From Paracoccaceae bacterium (lineage in GTDB: Bacteria; Pseudomonadota; Alphaproteobacteria; Rhodobacterales; Rhodobacteraceae), in NCBI GenBank assembly GCA_016764835.1, contig JAESRD010000084.1, forward strand, positions 1-15,386: DNA of 15,386 nt. Reading direction: 5' to 3'. Under the pieces are notes generated by a model, which saw nothing but the letters and a program-made list of their open reading frames with translations, was not told where the DNA came from and did not search any database. The translations under genes were made by a program, and so were the position numbers. The first letter of the stretch is position 1; each line of letters opens with the position of its first letter. Positions 7,061-14,894 of this stretch are shown in pieces.

Positions 7061-8484
7061 ACATCACCGGCTCCATCAAACGCCGGCTGGCGCTGCAACT
7101 GGCGGCGATTGCGGCGCTGTTGTCGCTGGCATTTTTCCTGTCTGTGCGGGCCGTGGCCGAGCGCGCCGCCGAAGACACCCAAGACAATATCCTCGCCGCT
7201 TCCGCCACCTCTATCGCCGATGCGCTCTATACCGAGACCGGGCAAATCCGGCTGGAGCTGCCCTATTCGGCGCTGTCTATGCTGGGCACGATCAGCGAGG
7301 ACCGGGTCTATTACCGGGTTATCTCTGACGGGGCCGACATAACCGGCTACGGCGACCTGCCCATGCCCAAGTTAGAGAATGCAAATCTCAGCCCCATGCG
7401 CGGCGATGATGTGCCGCATTTTGAGACCTATGATTATCGCGGTGAACCCGTGCGCAGTGTGGTGATTAGCCGCGCGCTTTCCACCGGCGACCATGCCGCG
7501 CAAGTCTTTGTTATTGTAGCCCAAACCCGGCGCGGGCTGGCGGCAATCTCGTCGCAGATCACCGGCACGGCAATGGTAATCGGCGCTGTGTTTTTCTGCG
7601 TCGCCGTCGGGCTGAGCCTGCTCGCCGCCCAAAACGCGCTGGCGCCGCTGCAACGGCTGGCCAGCTCAATTGAGCGGCGTGGCCCAAATGATCTGCGCCC
7701 GATCACGGCGCAAACCCCGGTTGAATTGGTGCCGTTGGTTGATGGGCTTAACAGTTTTATGGGGCGCCTGCGTGCCGCCCTAACCCGCACCGAAGACCTG
7801 ATCACCGAAGCCGCACACCGCATCCGCACGCCGTTGGCCACAGTGCGCGCGCAGGCCGAGATCATCCACGGCAATATGAACCGCTCCGATAACCGCTCTG
7901 ATCTGCGCGACATGATCCGCACGGTTGACGCTAGCTCGCGCTCTGCCGGGCAGCTGCTTGACCATGCGATGGTGACTTTGCGTTCCGACCAGTTAGAGCC
8001 GCAAGAGATTGATCTTAAAGCAATGCTGAGCGATACCGTCGCCCAGCTTTCGCCAACGGCAGAGCTAAAAGACATCCAGATAGAGCTGGCTTTGCCCGGT
8101 GATGCGGCCAGCGAGATCACTGGTGACCCGGTGCTGTTGCAAAACGCGTTTCGTAATATTTTGGACAATGCGATCAAATATTCAGCGGCCGAGACCGAGA
8201 TCAAAATCAGCCTGACTTGCGGCGATGAATGGGAAATATCATTCGCAGATCAGGGGCGCGGCTTTGTCGCCGAAGATATTGGCGCGCTCAAAACCCGGTT
8301 CGCCCGCGGCTCAAATGTTGGCGATGTCATTGGCTCTGGCCTCGGCCTGACCATCGCCGATGACGTGGCCCGCGCCCATGGTGGGCGGCTGGCGATTGCC
8401 GCAATTCAGGAGGAAAAGGCGCATGCGTTTCGCTGTTTTTGCCACTTATCTGAGCCTCATCGCCGCACCCGTGCTGAGCTATGA
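7057..8484 (+). CDS. tctE: Sensor histidine kinase (TctE-like)
   Basis: This 475-residue inner-membrane kinase probably senses a periplasmic signal and phosphorylates the upstream regulator. Order of parts: membrane helix 1 (about 11-30), a periplasmic domain of roughly 135 residues, helix 2 (about 170-190), a short linker, the dimerisation/phosphoacceptor helix with H254 in TEAAHRIRTPLATV, then the ATPase domain with N-box FRNILDNAIKYS (N371), DQGRG (D398) and GSGLGLTIADD (426-436). AHRIRTPL resembles the AHQLRTPL seen in TctE-type kinases. GTG start overlapping the regulator stop. The C-terminus after HGGRLAI is poorly matched to the usual final strand and extends 62 bases into the next gene; either it is a genuine overlapping tail or the natural end was altered. 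Confidence 0.9.
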   Translation: MNITGSIKRRLALQLAAIAALLSLAFFLSVRAVAERAAEDTQDNILAASATSIADALYTETGQIRLELPYSALSMLGTISEDRVYYRVISDGADITGYGDLPMPKLENANLSPMRGDDVPHFETYDYRGEPVRSVVISRALSTGDHAAQVFVIVAQTRRGLAAISSQITGTAMVIGAVFFCVAVGLSLLAAQNALAPLQRLASSIERRGPNDLRPITAQTPVELVPLVDGLNSFMGRLRAALTRTEDLITEAAHRIRTPLATVRAQAEIIHGNMNRSDNRSDLRDMIRTVDASSRSAGQLLDHAMVTLRSDQLEPQEIDLKAMLSDTVAQLSPTAELKDIQIELALPGDAASEITGDPVLLQNAFRNILDNAIKYSAAETEIKISLTCGDEWEISFADQGRGFVAEDIGALKTRFARGSNVGDVIGSGLGLTIADDVARAHGGRLAIAAIQEEKAHAFRCFCHLSEPHRRTRAEL

Positions 8485-9445
8485 GATCGAGGCCAGCCGC
8501 ACCTATCCCGGCACAAGTGGCGCGGTTTTAAGGGTGATTTCCACCGCCGATATCGAGGTTTTTGAGCCGCTGATCTTGGCGTTTCAAGCGGCAAATCCAG
8601 CCCAAGAGGTGGTCTATGATGTTGCCAGCAGCGCCCAGCTGATGCAGGCGCTGTTTATGGACGGCGCGCAATATGATCTGGCCATATCTTCGGCCATGGA
8701 TTTGCAGATAAAACTGGCCAATGACGGCTTCGCCCAGCCCTATATTTCAGACGCAACCGCCGCCCTGCCCGGCTGGGCTGTTTGGCATGATGAGGTATTT
8801 GCCTTCGCCCGCGAGCCCGCTGTCATCGTCATCTCAAACCTGCACTTTGGGCCGCTGCCCCAGCCCGAAAACCGCACCGAACTGATCCAGCTTCTGCGCA
8901 CTCATCCAGACCGGTTTCGCGGCCGGATCGCCACCTATGATGTGCGCAGCTCCGGGCTGGGCTATCTTTTTGCCACCCAAGATTCGCGCAATACCGAAAC
9001 CTTCTGGCAACTGACCGAGATCATGGGCCGCCTCGACGCCCAGCTTTATTGCTGTTCTGGCGAAATGATCAGCGATGTGGTCTCGGGCAAGCTGGCCTTG
9101 GCCTATAATGTGCTAGGCAGCTATGCTGCGGCGCGGGCGCAAGAGGAGCCGAGCATAACCATCATTGAAATGGATGATTATGTCAGCGTAATGTTGCGCA
9201 CGGCCCTGATACCGACAACCGCGCAGCACCCTGAAACTGCTGGCGTATTTATTGATTTCTTGCTGCATAGCCGCGGTCAGGCGATCTTGGCCGAGGTTGG
9301 CCTGCCGCCGGTTTTGCCCGCAGGCAACACGCCCGGCCCAGCTTTGCGTCCCATCCGGCTCGGGCCGGGATTATTGGTATTTCTTGATCATTTGCGGCGC
9401 GAAAACTTTTTGCGCAGCTGGGCAGGCTCAATCATCCAAAACTAG
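8423..9445 (+). CDS. Periplasmic substrate-binding protein linked to the two-component system
   Basis: This 340-residue protein resembles iron/AfuA-like ABC-type extracellular solute-binding proteins. It starts with a signal peptide (MRFAVFATYLSLIAAPVLS, cleavage probably just after), then LRVISTADIEVFEPLILAFQ and VVYDVASSAQLMQAL, a two-lobe binding-protein pattern; IATYDVRSSGLGYLF and LALAYNVLGSYA mark the interlobe region, and FIDFLLHSRGQAIL the C-terminal lobe. A CC pair occurs in LYCCSGEM. No ABC permease or ATPase gene follows, and it is third in the regulator-kinase operon, so it likely presents a ligand to the kinase rather than feeding a transporter. PgtC in phosphoglycerate uptake is a comparable case of a binding-protein-like regulator. 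ATG 8423 was chosen over an in-frame ATG 21 codons upstream because AGGAGG precedes it (10 bases) and it opens the signal peptide. Its stop overlaps the convergent tetR stop. Confidence 0.85.
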   Translation: MRFAVFATYLSLIAAPVLSYEIEASRTYPGTSGAVLRVISTADIEVFEPLILAFQAANPAQEVVYDVASSAQLMQALFMDGAQYDLAISSAMDLQIKLANDGFAQPYISDATAALPGWAVWHDEVFAFAREPAVIVISNLHFGPLPQPENRTELIQLLRTHPDRFRGRIATYDVRSSGLGYLFATQDSRNTETFWQLTEIMGRLDAQLYCCSGEMISDVVSGKLALAYNVLGSYAAARAQEEPSITIIEMDDYVSVMLRTALIPTTAQHPETAGVFIDFLLHSRGQAILAEVGLPPVLPAGNTPGPALRPIRLGPGLLVFLDHLRRENFLRSWAGSIIQN

Positions 9446-10050
9446 GCCAGCGCCCCAGCCTTTGTGGTCTCGGGAACCGCGTCAAATATACAGCGCATTG
9501 CCGCAAGCCTTTGCGCCACAACATCATAGGCGCTGCCCTGCGCCCCCTCGACCCAAGCGCCAAAGCCGATACGGATTGTCGCAATGATCAGCGCCGCCAT
9601 ATGCTGCGGTGTGGTTGGGTCACTGGTATTGCCCAAACGTCTGGCGATGATTTCGCCGATATCTTCTTCGATTTCCTGAAATGTGCTGTAGCGCAGCAAC
9701 AACAGCTTGGGATCAGACTGACAAATCACATGCGACCGCATGATAATTTCGCGATCTGCACCAATTTCTGACAAAACCGAGCGAAAAAATTCGGAAATCT
9801 CATCAATAAAATCACCTTTGCCTGTGACAAAGTGTTCCACCTGCTCGGGGTCAAAAGATGGCCGAGGCGGCACATAGACCGCATCCTTATAGGGGAAATA
9901 GTTAAAGAAGGTGCGCTGACTAACCCCAGCCGCGGCACTAATCATCTCAGTTGTGACATTTTCCAGCCCATTTTCGAAGGCAAGGTTAACAGCAGCATTA
10001 CGGATCGCATCTTCTGTGCGTTTCTTGTGCTGAATTCGGAGGCTCGACAT
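9442..10050 (-). CDS. TetR/AcrR-family transcriptional repressor
   Basis: This 202-residue DNA-binding protein carries an N-terminal TetR helix-turn-helix (about residues 10-57): RNAAVNLAFENGLENVTTEMI, then AAAGVSQRTFFNYFPYKDAVYV, where SQRTFFNYFPYK is the recognition-helix consensus. The rest (60-202) is a helical ligand-binding and dimerisation domain without recognisable specificity. It diverges from an RND adaptor-pump operon, the common layout for a local repressor of efflux genes, with matching inverted repeats in the shared region. No clear ribosome site precedes the ATG, so it may be translated weakly. The stop codon overlaps that of the convergent binding-protein gene by four bases (ctag), and no terminator separates the two. 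Confidence 0.92.
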   Translation of the reverse strand: MSSLRIQHKKRTEDAIRNAAVNLAFENGLENVTTEMISAAAGVSQRTFFNYFPYKDAVYVPPRPSFDPEQVEHFVTGKGDFIDEISEFFRSVLSEIGADREIIMRSHVICQSDPKLLLLRYSTFQEIEEDIGEIIARRLGNTSDPTTPQHMAALIIATIRIGFGAWVEGAQGSAYDVVAQRLAAMRCIFDAVPETTKAGALA

Positions 10051-10069
10051 TTTGATTTTTGCTCATTTT

Positions 10070-10108
10070 TGCATAAAATGCAATATTGCATTGACTGCAA
10101 TGCTTGCA
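10070..10108. promoter_or_regulatory. Operator array between tetR and RND genes
   Basis: Three nested inverted repeats follow one another: TGCAT-AAA-ATGCA (10070-10082), the perfect 16-base palindrome AATGCAATATTGCATT (10077-10092), and TGCAA-TGC-TTGCA (10096-10108). The word TGCA starts at 10070, 10079, 10087, 10096 and 10105, that is every 8 or 9 bases. The array starts 20 bases from the tetR start codon, so occupation would block tetR and probably the adaptor promoter as well. A possible plus-strand promoter is TTGCAT (10086-10091), 17 bases, TATCGT (10109-10114). Placement and symmetry fit a TetR-family repressor; binding itself is inferred. Confidence 0.75.
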
Positions 10109-10195
10109 TATCGTGAAGGGCGCTCTTATGTCAACGCTAACTGCTTTCAGGCTGAATGAGCCGGAATCATACTCTCTTATTATACTGGGTACTAT

Positions 10196-10247
10196 AAATG
10201 CGATTTTTAAGGTCATACGGCAAATGCGATTTTTAAGGTCATACGGC
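10196..10247 (+). repeat. Perfect 26-base tandem duplication over the adaptor start codon
   Basis: Positions 10196-10221 and 10222-10247 are identical. Each copy holds ATGCGATTTTTAAGG, so each carries a start codon (10198 and 10224) and an AAGG that can act as ribosome site. Because 26 is not a multiple of three, the first ATG reads only 12 codons (MRFLRSYGKCDF then stop at 10234-10236), while the second opens the adaptor frame. The AAGG of the first copy sits 11 bases before the second ATG. Confidence 0.95.
10198..10236 (+). other. Twelve-codon upstream reading frame made by the duplication
   Basis: The first copy of the duplicated start segment gives a short frame MRFLRSYGKCDF ending at TAA 10234-10236, 13 bases beyond the first base of the adaptor start. 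Ribosomes using this start would terminate past the real one and could reinitiate or compete, lowering or coupling adaptor translation. It has no evident ribosome site of its own. Whether it is translated is unknown. Confidence 0.4.
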
Positions 10248-11561
10248 ATTGCAGCCATCCTCGTGTTGGGCGTTGCCATCTGGCTGAGCACCGGGTTGTT
10301 GGTACGCGGTGGCCTCGGGCCAGTTGACGGCGAAATGACGGTCGCTGCGGCGTTAGAAGCAGATGGCGGACCATTGACCGACGCGGTCGCGGCCTCGGGC
10401 ATTGGCCTTGAAGTGCATCACGCGCACGGCGCCCTTGATCCCAGCCTGTCAATTGCCGAACGCAATGCCCTGCTTGAAGAAGAGAATGGCCCAACCCGGT
10501 CAGTGCGCACTGTGCAATTTGATGTGCAATCGATGCCGTTGGAAGTGACCCTGCGCGGCCATACTGCGGCGCGCGCCTCGGTTGATGCCGTGGCCCAGAC
10601 CAGCGACATTATCAGCAGCCTTGATGTCGAAGAAGGCGCATTGGCTGAGATCGGCGATCTGATTTGCTCGCTTGATAATGGCACAAGGCAGGCGAGTATC
10701 AACCAAGCAAGCGCCTCGGTGGCCCAAGCCGAAGCGGCGCTGGTTCAGGCACAATCAAACTACCGGACCAATCAAAGCCTGCGCGAGCGCGGGCTTTCTT
10801 CGCCCAATAGTGCCGATCAATTTTCAGCCGCTCTGCGCGCCGCTGAGGCAAACTTAGAGGCCGCAACCGTGGGCCTGAGCAACCGCCAGGACGAGCTGAG
10901 CAACACAGAAGTGCGTGCCACCGTTGCCGGGATCATTCAGCGCCCCATGGCCGAAGCCGGTGACTTTTTGCCAATGGGCGGTTCTTGCGCCCGTATCGTG
11001 CAGCTTGACCCTATGGTTTTTGTCGGCGCGGTGCCGCAATCACATATCCAACTCGCCCGCGTTGGCCTGCCTGCCGAGATCCGCATGATCACCGGCGCTG
11101 AGGCCACTGGTAACGTCAGTTACATCTCGGTCAGCGCCGACCAGGCCACCCGCTCCTTTGACGTTGAAATCGAATTTGCCAACCCCAACGGTGCTGTGCT
11201 TGATGGGCTGACAGCCGAGGCCAAGATCAGCCTTGGCAATGTGCCCGCGCATTTACTGCCACAATCTGTTATGACGCTTGATCAAAACGGTGTTTTGGGC
11301 GTGCGCGCGGTTGAAGACAGCATCGTCGCCTTCTATCCGATCGAAATACTGAGCAATACGCGTGCGGGCATTTGGGTGGCCGGGCTGCCCTTTAGCATAA
11401 ACGTGATCACCGTCGGCCAAGAATACGTGACTGCCGGCCAGCGGGTTGACGCCACCGACGTGCCAGCGGCCGGCGAAGCCGCGCAGACCGAGATGGAAGC
11501 GGATCGCGAAATGATCGAGACGGCAGATGCCGAAGCAGAGATGGATCATACCAATGATTGA
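10224..11561 (+). CDS. RND efflux periplasmic adaptor subunit
   Basis: This 445-residue membrane-fusion protein should link the inner-membrane RND pump to an outer-membrane channel. After one N-terminal membrane segment (about 8-28) comes an unusually long linker of roughly 75 residues, then the barrel/lipoyl part (FDVQSMPLEVTLRGHTAARASVDAV and LAEIGDLICSLDNGTRQA), an alpha-helical hairpin rich in A, Q and E (about 155-225), the second lipoyl half with TVAGIIQRPMAEAGDFL, and beta-barrel and proximal domains. The final 35 residues are acidic and low-complexity (EMEADREMIETADAEAEMD). The reading frame stays open upstream to 10104, with an ATG at 10128 behind AAGGG. But removing one copy of the 26-base duplication would take that upstream part out of frame, so the ancestral and likely real start is the ATG at 10224. 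Overlaps the pump gene by 8 bases. Confidence 0.85.
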   Translation: MRFLRSYGIAAILVLGVAIWLSTGLLVRGGLGPVDGEMTVAAALEADGGPLTDAVAASGIGLEVHHAHGALDPSLSIAERNALLEEENGPTRSVRTVQFDVQSMPLEVTLRGHTAARASVDAVAQTSDIISSLDVEEGALAEIGDLICSLDNGTRQASINQASASVAQAEAALVQAQSNYRTNQSLRERGLSSPNSADQFSAALRAAEANLEAATVGLSNRQDELSNTEVRATVAGIIQRPMAEAGDFLPMGGSCARIVQLDPMVFVGAVPQSHIQLARVGLPAEIRMITGAEATGNVSYISVSADQATRSFDVEIEFANPNGAVLDGLTAEAKISLGNVPAHLLPQSVMTLDQNGVLGVRAVEDSIVAFYPIEILSNTRAGIWVAGLPFSINVITVGQEYVTAGQRVDATDVPAAGEAAQTEMEADREMIETADAEAEMDHTND

Positions 11562-14500
11562 TTTTATCGAACGCATGTTGCGCATGCCCAAGGTCATCAT
11601 CACGGTGATGGTTTTGCTTATGGGCGCCGGTTTTGCCGCCTATGTGTCGCTGCCCAAAGAAAGCTTCCCATCGGTTGATATTCCGTATTTCTACGTTTCA
11701 GTCGGCCAAAATGGCATATCCCCGCGTGATGCTGAGCGGCTGCTTGCCCGCCCGCTAGAAGACCGGCTTGACGGGCTTGACGGGCTTGAGAACATCACCA
11801 CCACGTCAACCACCGGCCATGCCTCTGTTTTTCTTGAGTTTAACGTAAACGTCGATAAGGAAGAAGCGCTGCGCGATATTCGCGCCGAGCTTGATGGGGT
11901 TAGCTCTGATCTGCCCGGCGATGCCGATGAGCCTTCGATCCACGAGATATCCTTCACCGACACGCCAATTTTGAGTGTTGCCATTTATGGCAATGTGCCA
12001 GAGCGCACGCTTATTCAGCACGCCAATGAGCTGAAAGACCTGCTTGAGGGTCTGACAGATGTGCAAAGCGTGACCATTTCGGGCGACCGCGAAGAGGTGC
12101 TCGAAGTTCAGATTGACCTGTTGCATCTGGAAGCTTACGACCTGACAGCCGGCCAGCTATTGGCCGCTTTGGCCAATAATAATGCGATGGTTGCTGGCGG
12201 TGTTATCGACAGTGGCCAAGGCTCTTTCAACATTGAAATACCTGGCCTGATCACCACCGCCGAGGAAGTCTATAACCTGCCGCTCAAAACCGTAGGCGAC
12301 ACGGTTGTGACCTTTGGCGATGTGGCCACCATCACCCGGACCTTTAAAGATGCGACCAATTACGCTTATGTAAATGGCTCCCCGGCCATCACCATTGGCG
12401 TCAGCAAAGCGCTCGGCACCAACCTTATCGAAGTGGCCCAAGCCATCCGCGACGCAACAGATGCCCATGCCGCCGACTGGGAAGTGGGCGTCAATTACAG
12501 CTTCTTGCTTGATCAATCCAACAGCACGCAGAACCTCTACCGCTCGCTTGAAGCCGCAGTGCTGACAGCGGTGGCGCTGGTGCTGGTCATGTGTATCGCC
12601 ACGCTCGGCGTGCGCCCTGCTATCCTCATTGGCATGTCGATCCCGATCTCGTTCATGATCGCCTTCCTTGTGTTGCAGATGATGGGCATGACCATCAATA
12701 TCATGACCATGTTTGGCCTGATCATCGCCGTTGGCGTGTTGGTCGATGACCCGATTGTTGTGGTCGAATATGCTGAGCGAAAGCTATCAGAAGGCGTGCC
12801 GCGCAAAGAGGCGTTTATCATGGCCGCGCGCAAAATGTTTGTGCCGGTTGTCTCGGCCACGGCGACGACGCTGGGCGCTTTCGTGCCGCTGCTGTTCTGG
12901 CCCGGTATCATCGGCAAGTTCATGTCCTATCTGCCGATTGTGGTGATCGTGGTGATGATCGCCTCGCTGGTCTCGGCGCTGATCTTCATGCCTGTCATTG
13001 GCGCGTTTATCGCCAAAAGCAATGTCTCCGACGAAGAAAAAGCCGCGGCCGATATCGTCATGTATCCTGAACTGTTTTCGCCGCAAAAAGTGCGTGGCAT
13101 GATCGGGGTATATGTGCGGGTCATGGCGCGGCTGCTGCAGGCGCCGGTGCTGACACTGTTTATTGGCTTTGGTATTGTCGGCGGTATTTTCTACGCCTAT
13201 GCGCAAAACCCGACCGGGGTTATTGCTTTCCCGGAAAGTGAGCCAGAATATGGCACCGTTTCGGTGGTCACGCAGGGCAATTATTCGCCGGTCGAAATCC
13301 GTGACTTCCTGCTGGAAGTGCAAGACGAAGTGCTGCAAGTGCCCGGCATTCAAGATGTTATCTTGGGCTTTGGCGGCGGCAATGGCTCGCCTCCGGACAC
13401 GATTGGCAATTTGCAATTGCAACTACAGCCATGGCAAAACCGTGTGCCGGCCGAAGAAATATTCGCCGAAATCCGCGCCCGCACCGCCGATATTTCTGGG
13501 CTTGAAATACAGATTTCTCAGGAAGAAACCGGCCCACCGGCGGGTAAGGCGATCAATCTGCGGATTGAAAGCGACAATTATGATGAGCTGCTGCCCGCCG
13601 TGGCCCGCATCCGCGACTATGTCGAGTTTGAGCTTGGCGATACGATTGATGTTGAAGATGGCCGCCCCGCACCTGGCATTGACTGGACCCTGTCATTTGA
13701 CCGGGCCGAGGCTTCAAAATACGGTGTGACGCTGCGCGATATTGGCCCCTATATTCAGCTGGTCACCGGTGGCGTGACCATTGGCAACTACCGCCCGGCT
13801 GATGCGGCTGACGAGTTGGATATCGTCGTGCGCTTGCCCGAGGCAGAGCGGTCGCTTGATACGCTGGACGGGATCAGGATCATTACCGCGCAAGGGCTGA
13901 TCCCTGTTTCAAACTTCATCTCCAGAACGGCTGTGCCTAAAGTCGGCAACATCACCCGGCAAAACGGATCTTATGCGATGTCGGTCGCCGCAAATCTGGC
14001 ACCTGATATCAGCACCACCGATAAGGTTGAGCAGTTTCAGGCATGGGCCGCCGCCCAAGACTGGCCAGAAGGGCTAGAGATTATCTATGGGGGCGCTGAG
14101 GAGCAGAACGAAGAGACCAATGCCTTTATCACCAAGGCGTTTTCAGGCGCTATGTTCATTATCTTCCTGATTTTGCTGCTTGAATATAACAGTTTCTATC
14201 AGGTGCTTGTCACGCTCTCGACAGTGATCATGTCTATCTCCGGCGTGCTCTTGGGCATGCTGATCACTGGTCAGTCCTTCTCGGCAATCATGACCGGGCT
14301 GGGCATTGTGGCGCTCACCGGGATCGTGGTGAAGAACGGCATTGTTCTGATCGACACCTATAATCACTACCACCGCGATGATGGGGTTGAGCCGACCAAA
14401 GCCATGCTTATCACCGTGGCCCAGCGTATTCGCCCGGTTCTGCTCACCGCGATTGTGACCGCACTTGGGGTTATTCCCATGGCCATGAATATCGAGTTTG

Positions 14501-14844
14501 ACTTCGTGCGCCGTGAGATTGTTATGGGCGGTTTGGCCGGGACAATGTTTATTCACCTGTCCTCGGCGCTTGTCGCTGGTCTGTTGTTTTCAACCACGCT
14601 GACACTGATCATGGTGCCGGTAATGGTCACCGCGCCTTCGGTTATTGGCAAGCGGCTGAGCCGTGCATGGCATTGGCTGATGCGCCTGCTGGGCCGCGAA
14701 CCAAAGGCCCAAACGCAGCCTGAAACTGAAGTGAAACCAGAGCCAGTCCCAACTGAGCCGGCTATTGCACCAACATCAGAGCCAAAACCGGCGCCGACAA
14801 CCGGGCCAGTCCCGATTATCACCATCCAAACCGCCGCCGAATAA
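11554..14844 (+). CDS. RND-family efflux pump permease (HAE1-like)
   Basis: This inner-membrane pump of 1096 residues uses the proton gradient to export substrates from the periplasm or membrane. Helix 1 (about 12-30) is followed by the porter domain opening LPKESFPSVDIPYFYVSVG; helices 2-6 lie about 330-490, with the TM4 acidic pair D398/D399 in GVLVDDPIVVVEYAERK, the proton relay. The second half repeats this layout, with TM10 K927 in GIVVKNGIVLIDTYN and QRIRPVLLTAIVTALG. Both halves are complete. Drug-type versus lipid- or metabolite-type substrates cannot be decided. The ATG at 11554 was chosen over one nine codons upstream because it gives the family start MIDFIERMLRMPK; it overlaps the adaptor end by 8 bases. 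The last 50 residues form a Pro/Glu/Thr-rich tail not typical of the family. A 9-base tandem repeat (cttgacggg, near 11767) encodes LDGLDGLE. No outer-membrane channel gene follows. Confidence 0.93.
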   Translation: MIDFIERMLRMPKVIITVMVLLMGAGFAAYVSLPKESFPSVDIPYFYVSVGQNGISPRDAERLLARPLEDRLDGLDGLENITTTSTTGHASVFLEFNVNVDKEEALRDIRAELDGVSSDLPGDADEPSIHEISFTDTPILSVAIYGNVPERTLIQHANELKDLLEGLTDVQSVTISGDREEVLEVQIDLLHLEAYDLTAGQLLAALANNNAMVAGGVIDSGQGSFNIEIPGLITTAEEVYNLPLKTVGDTVVTFGDVATITRTFKDATNYAYVNGSPAITIGVSKALGTNLIEVAQAIRDATDAHAADWEVGVNYSFLLDQSNSTQNLYRSLEAAVLTAVALVLVMCIATLGVRPAILIGMSIPISFMIAFLVLQMMGMTINIMTMFGLIIAVGVLVDDPIVVVEYAERKLSEGVPRKEAFIMAARKMFVPVVSATATTLGAFVPLLFWPGIIGKFMSYLPIVVIVVMIASLVSALIFMPVIGAFIAKSNVSDEEKAAADIVMYPELFSPQKVRGMIGVYVRVMARLLQAPVLTLFIGFGIVGGIFYAYAQNPTGVIAFPESEPEYGTVSVVTQGNYSPVEIRDFLLEVQDEVLQVPGIQDVILGFGGGNGSPPDTIGNLQLQLQPWQNRVPAEEIFAEIRARTADISGLEIQISQEETGPPAGKAINLRIESDNYDELLPAVARIRDYVEFELGDTIDVEDGRPAPGIDWTLSFDRAEASKYGVTLRDIGPYIQLVTGGVTIGNYRPADAADELDIVVRLPEAERSLDTLDGIRIITAQGLIPVSNFISRTAVPKVGNITRQNGSYAMSVAANLAPDISTTDKVEQFQAWAAAQDWPEGLEIIYGGAEEQNEETNAFITKAFSGAMFIIFLILLLEYNSFYQVLVTLSTVIMSISGVLLGMLITGQSFSAIMTGLGIVALTGIVVKNGIVLIDTYNHYHRDDGVEPTKAMLITVAQRIRPVLLTAIVTALGVIPMAMNIEFDFVRREIVMGGLAGTMFIHLSSALVAGLLFSTTLTLIMVPVMVTAPSVIGKRLSRAWHWLMRLLGREPKAQTQPETEVKPEPVPTEPAIAPTSEPKPAPTTGPVPIITIQTAAE

Positions 14845-14857
14845 CGGCATGCGCGCG

Positions 14858-14887
14858 GCCCCGCATGGCTTAACCACCACGCGGGGC
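14858..14887 (+). terminator. Probable terminator after the RND pump gene
   Basis: GCCCCGC (14858-14864) and GCGGGGC (14881-14887) form a perfect 7-base GC stem around a 16-base loop in which TGG and CCA can pair further. It stands 13 bases after the pump stop codon and is followed by TTGGCGTTT, a broken T-run. It occupies the 50-base gap between convergent genes, so it may act on both strands, though the minus side lacks T residues. Confidence 0.6.
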
Positions 14888-14894
14888 TTGGCGT

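Noticed and set aside
7434..8204. Minus-strand open frame of 256 codons opposite the kinase
   Set aside because: Ser/Arg/Ala-rich shadow of the kinase gene, which has all catalytic motifs.
8360..8422. Upstream start for the binding protein inside the kinase gene
   Set aside because: It would put 21 residues including an Arg-rich stretch before the signal peptide; AGGAGG directly serves the ATG at 8423.
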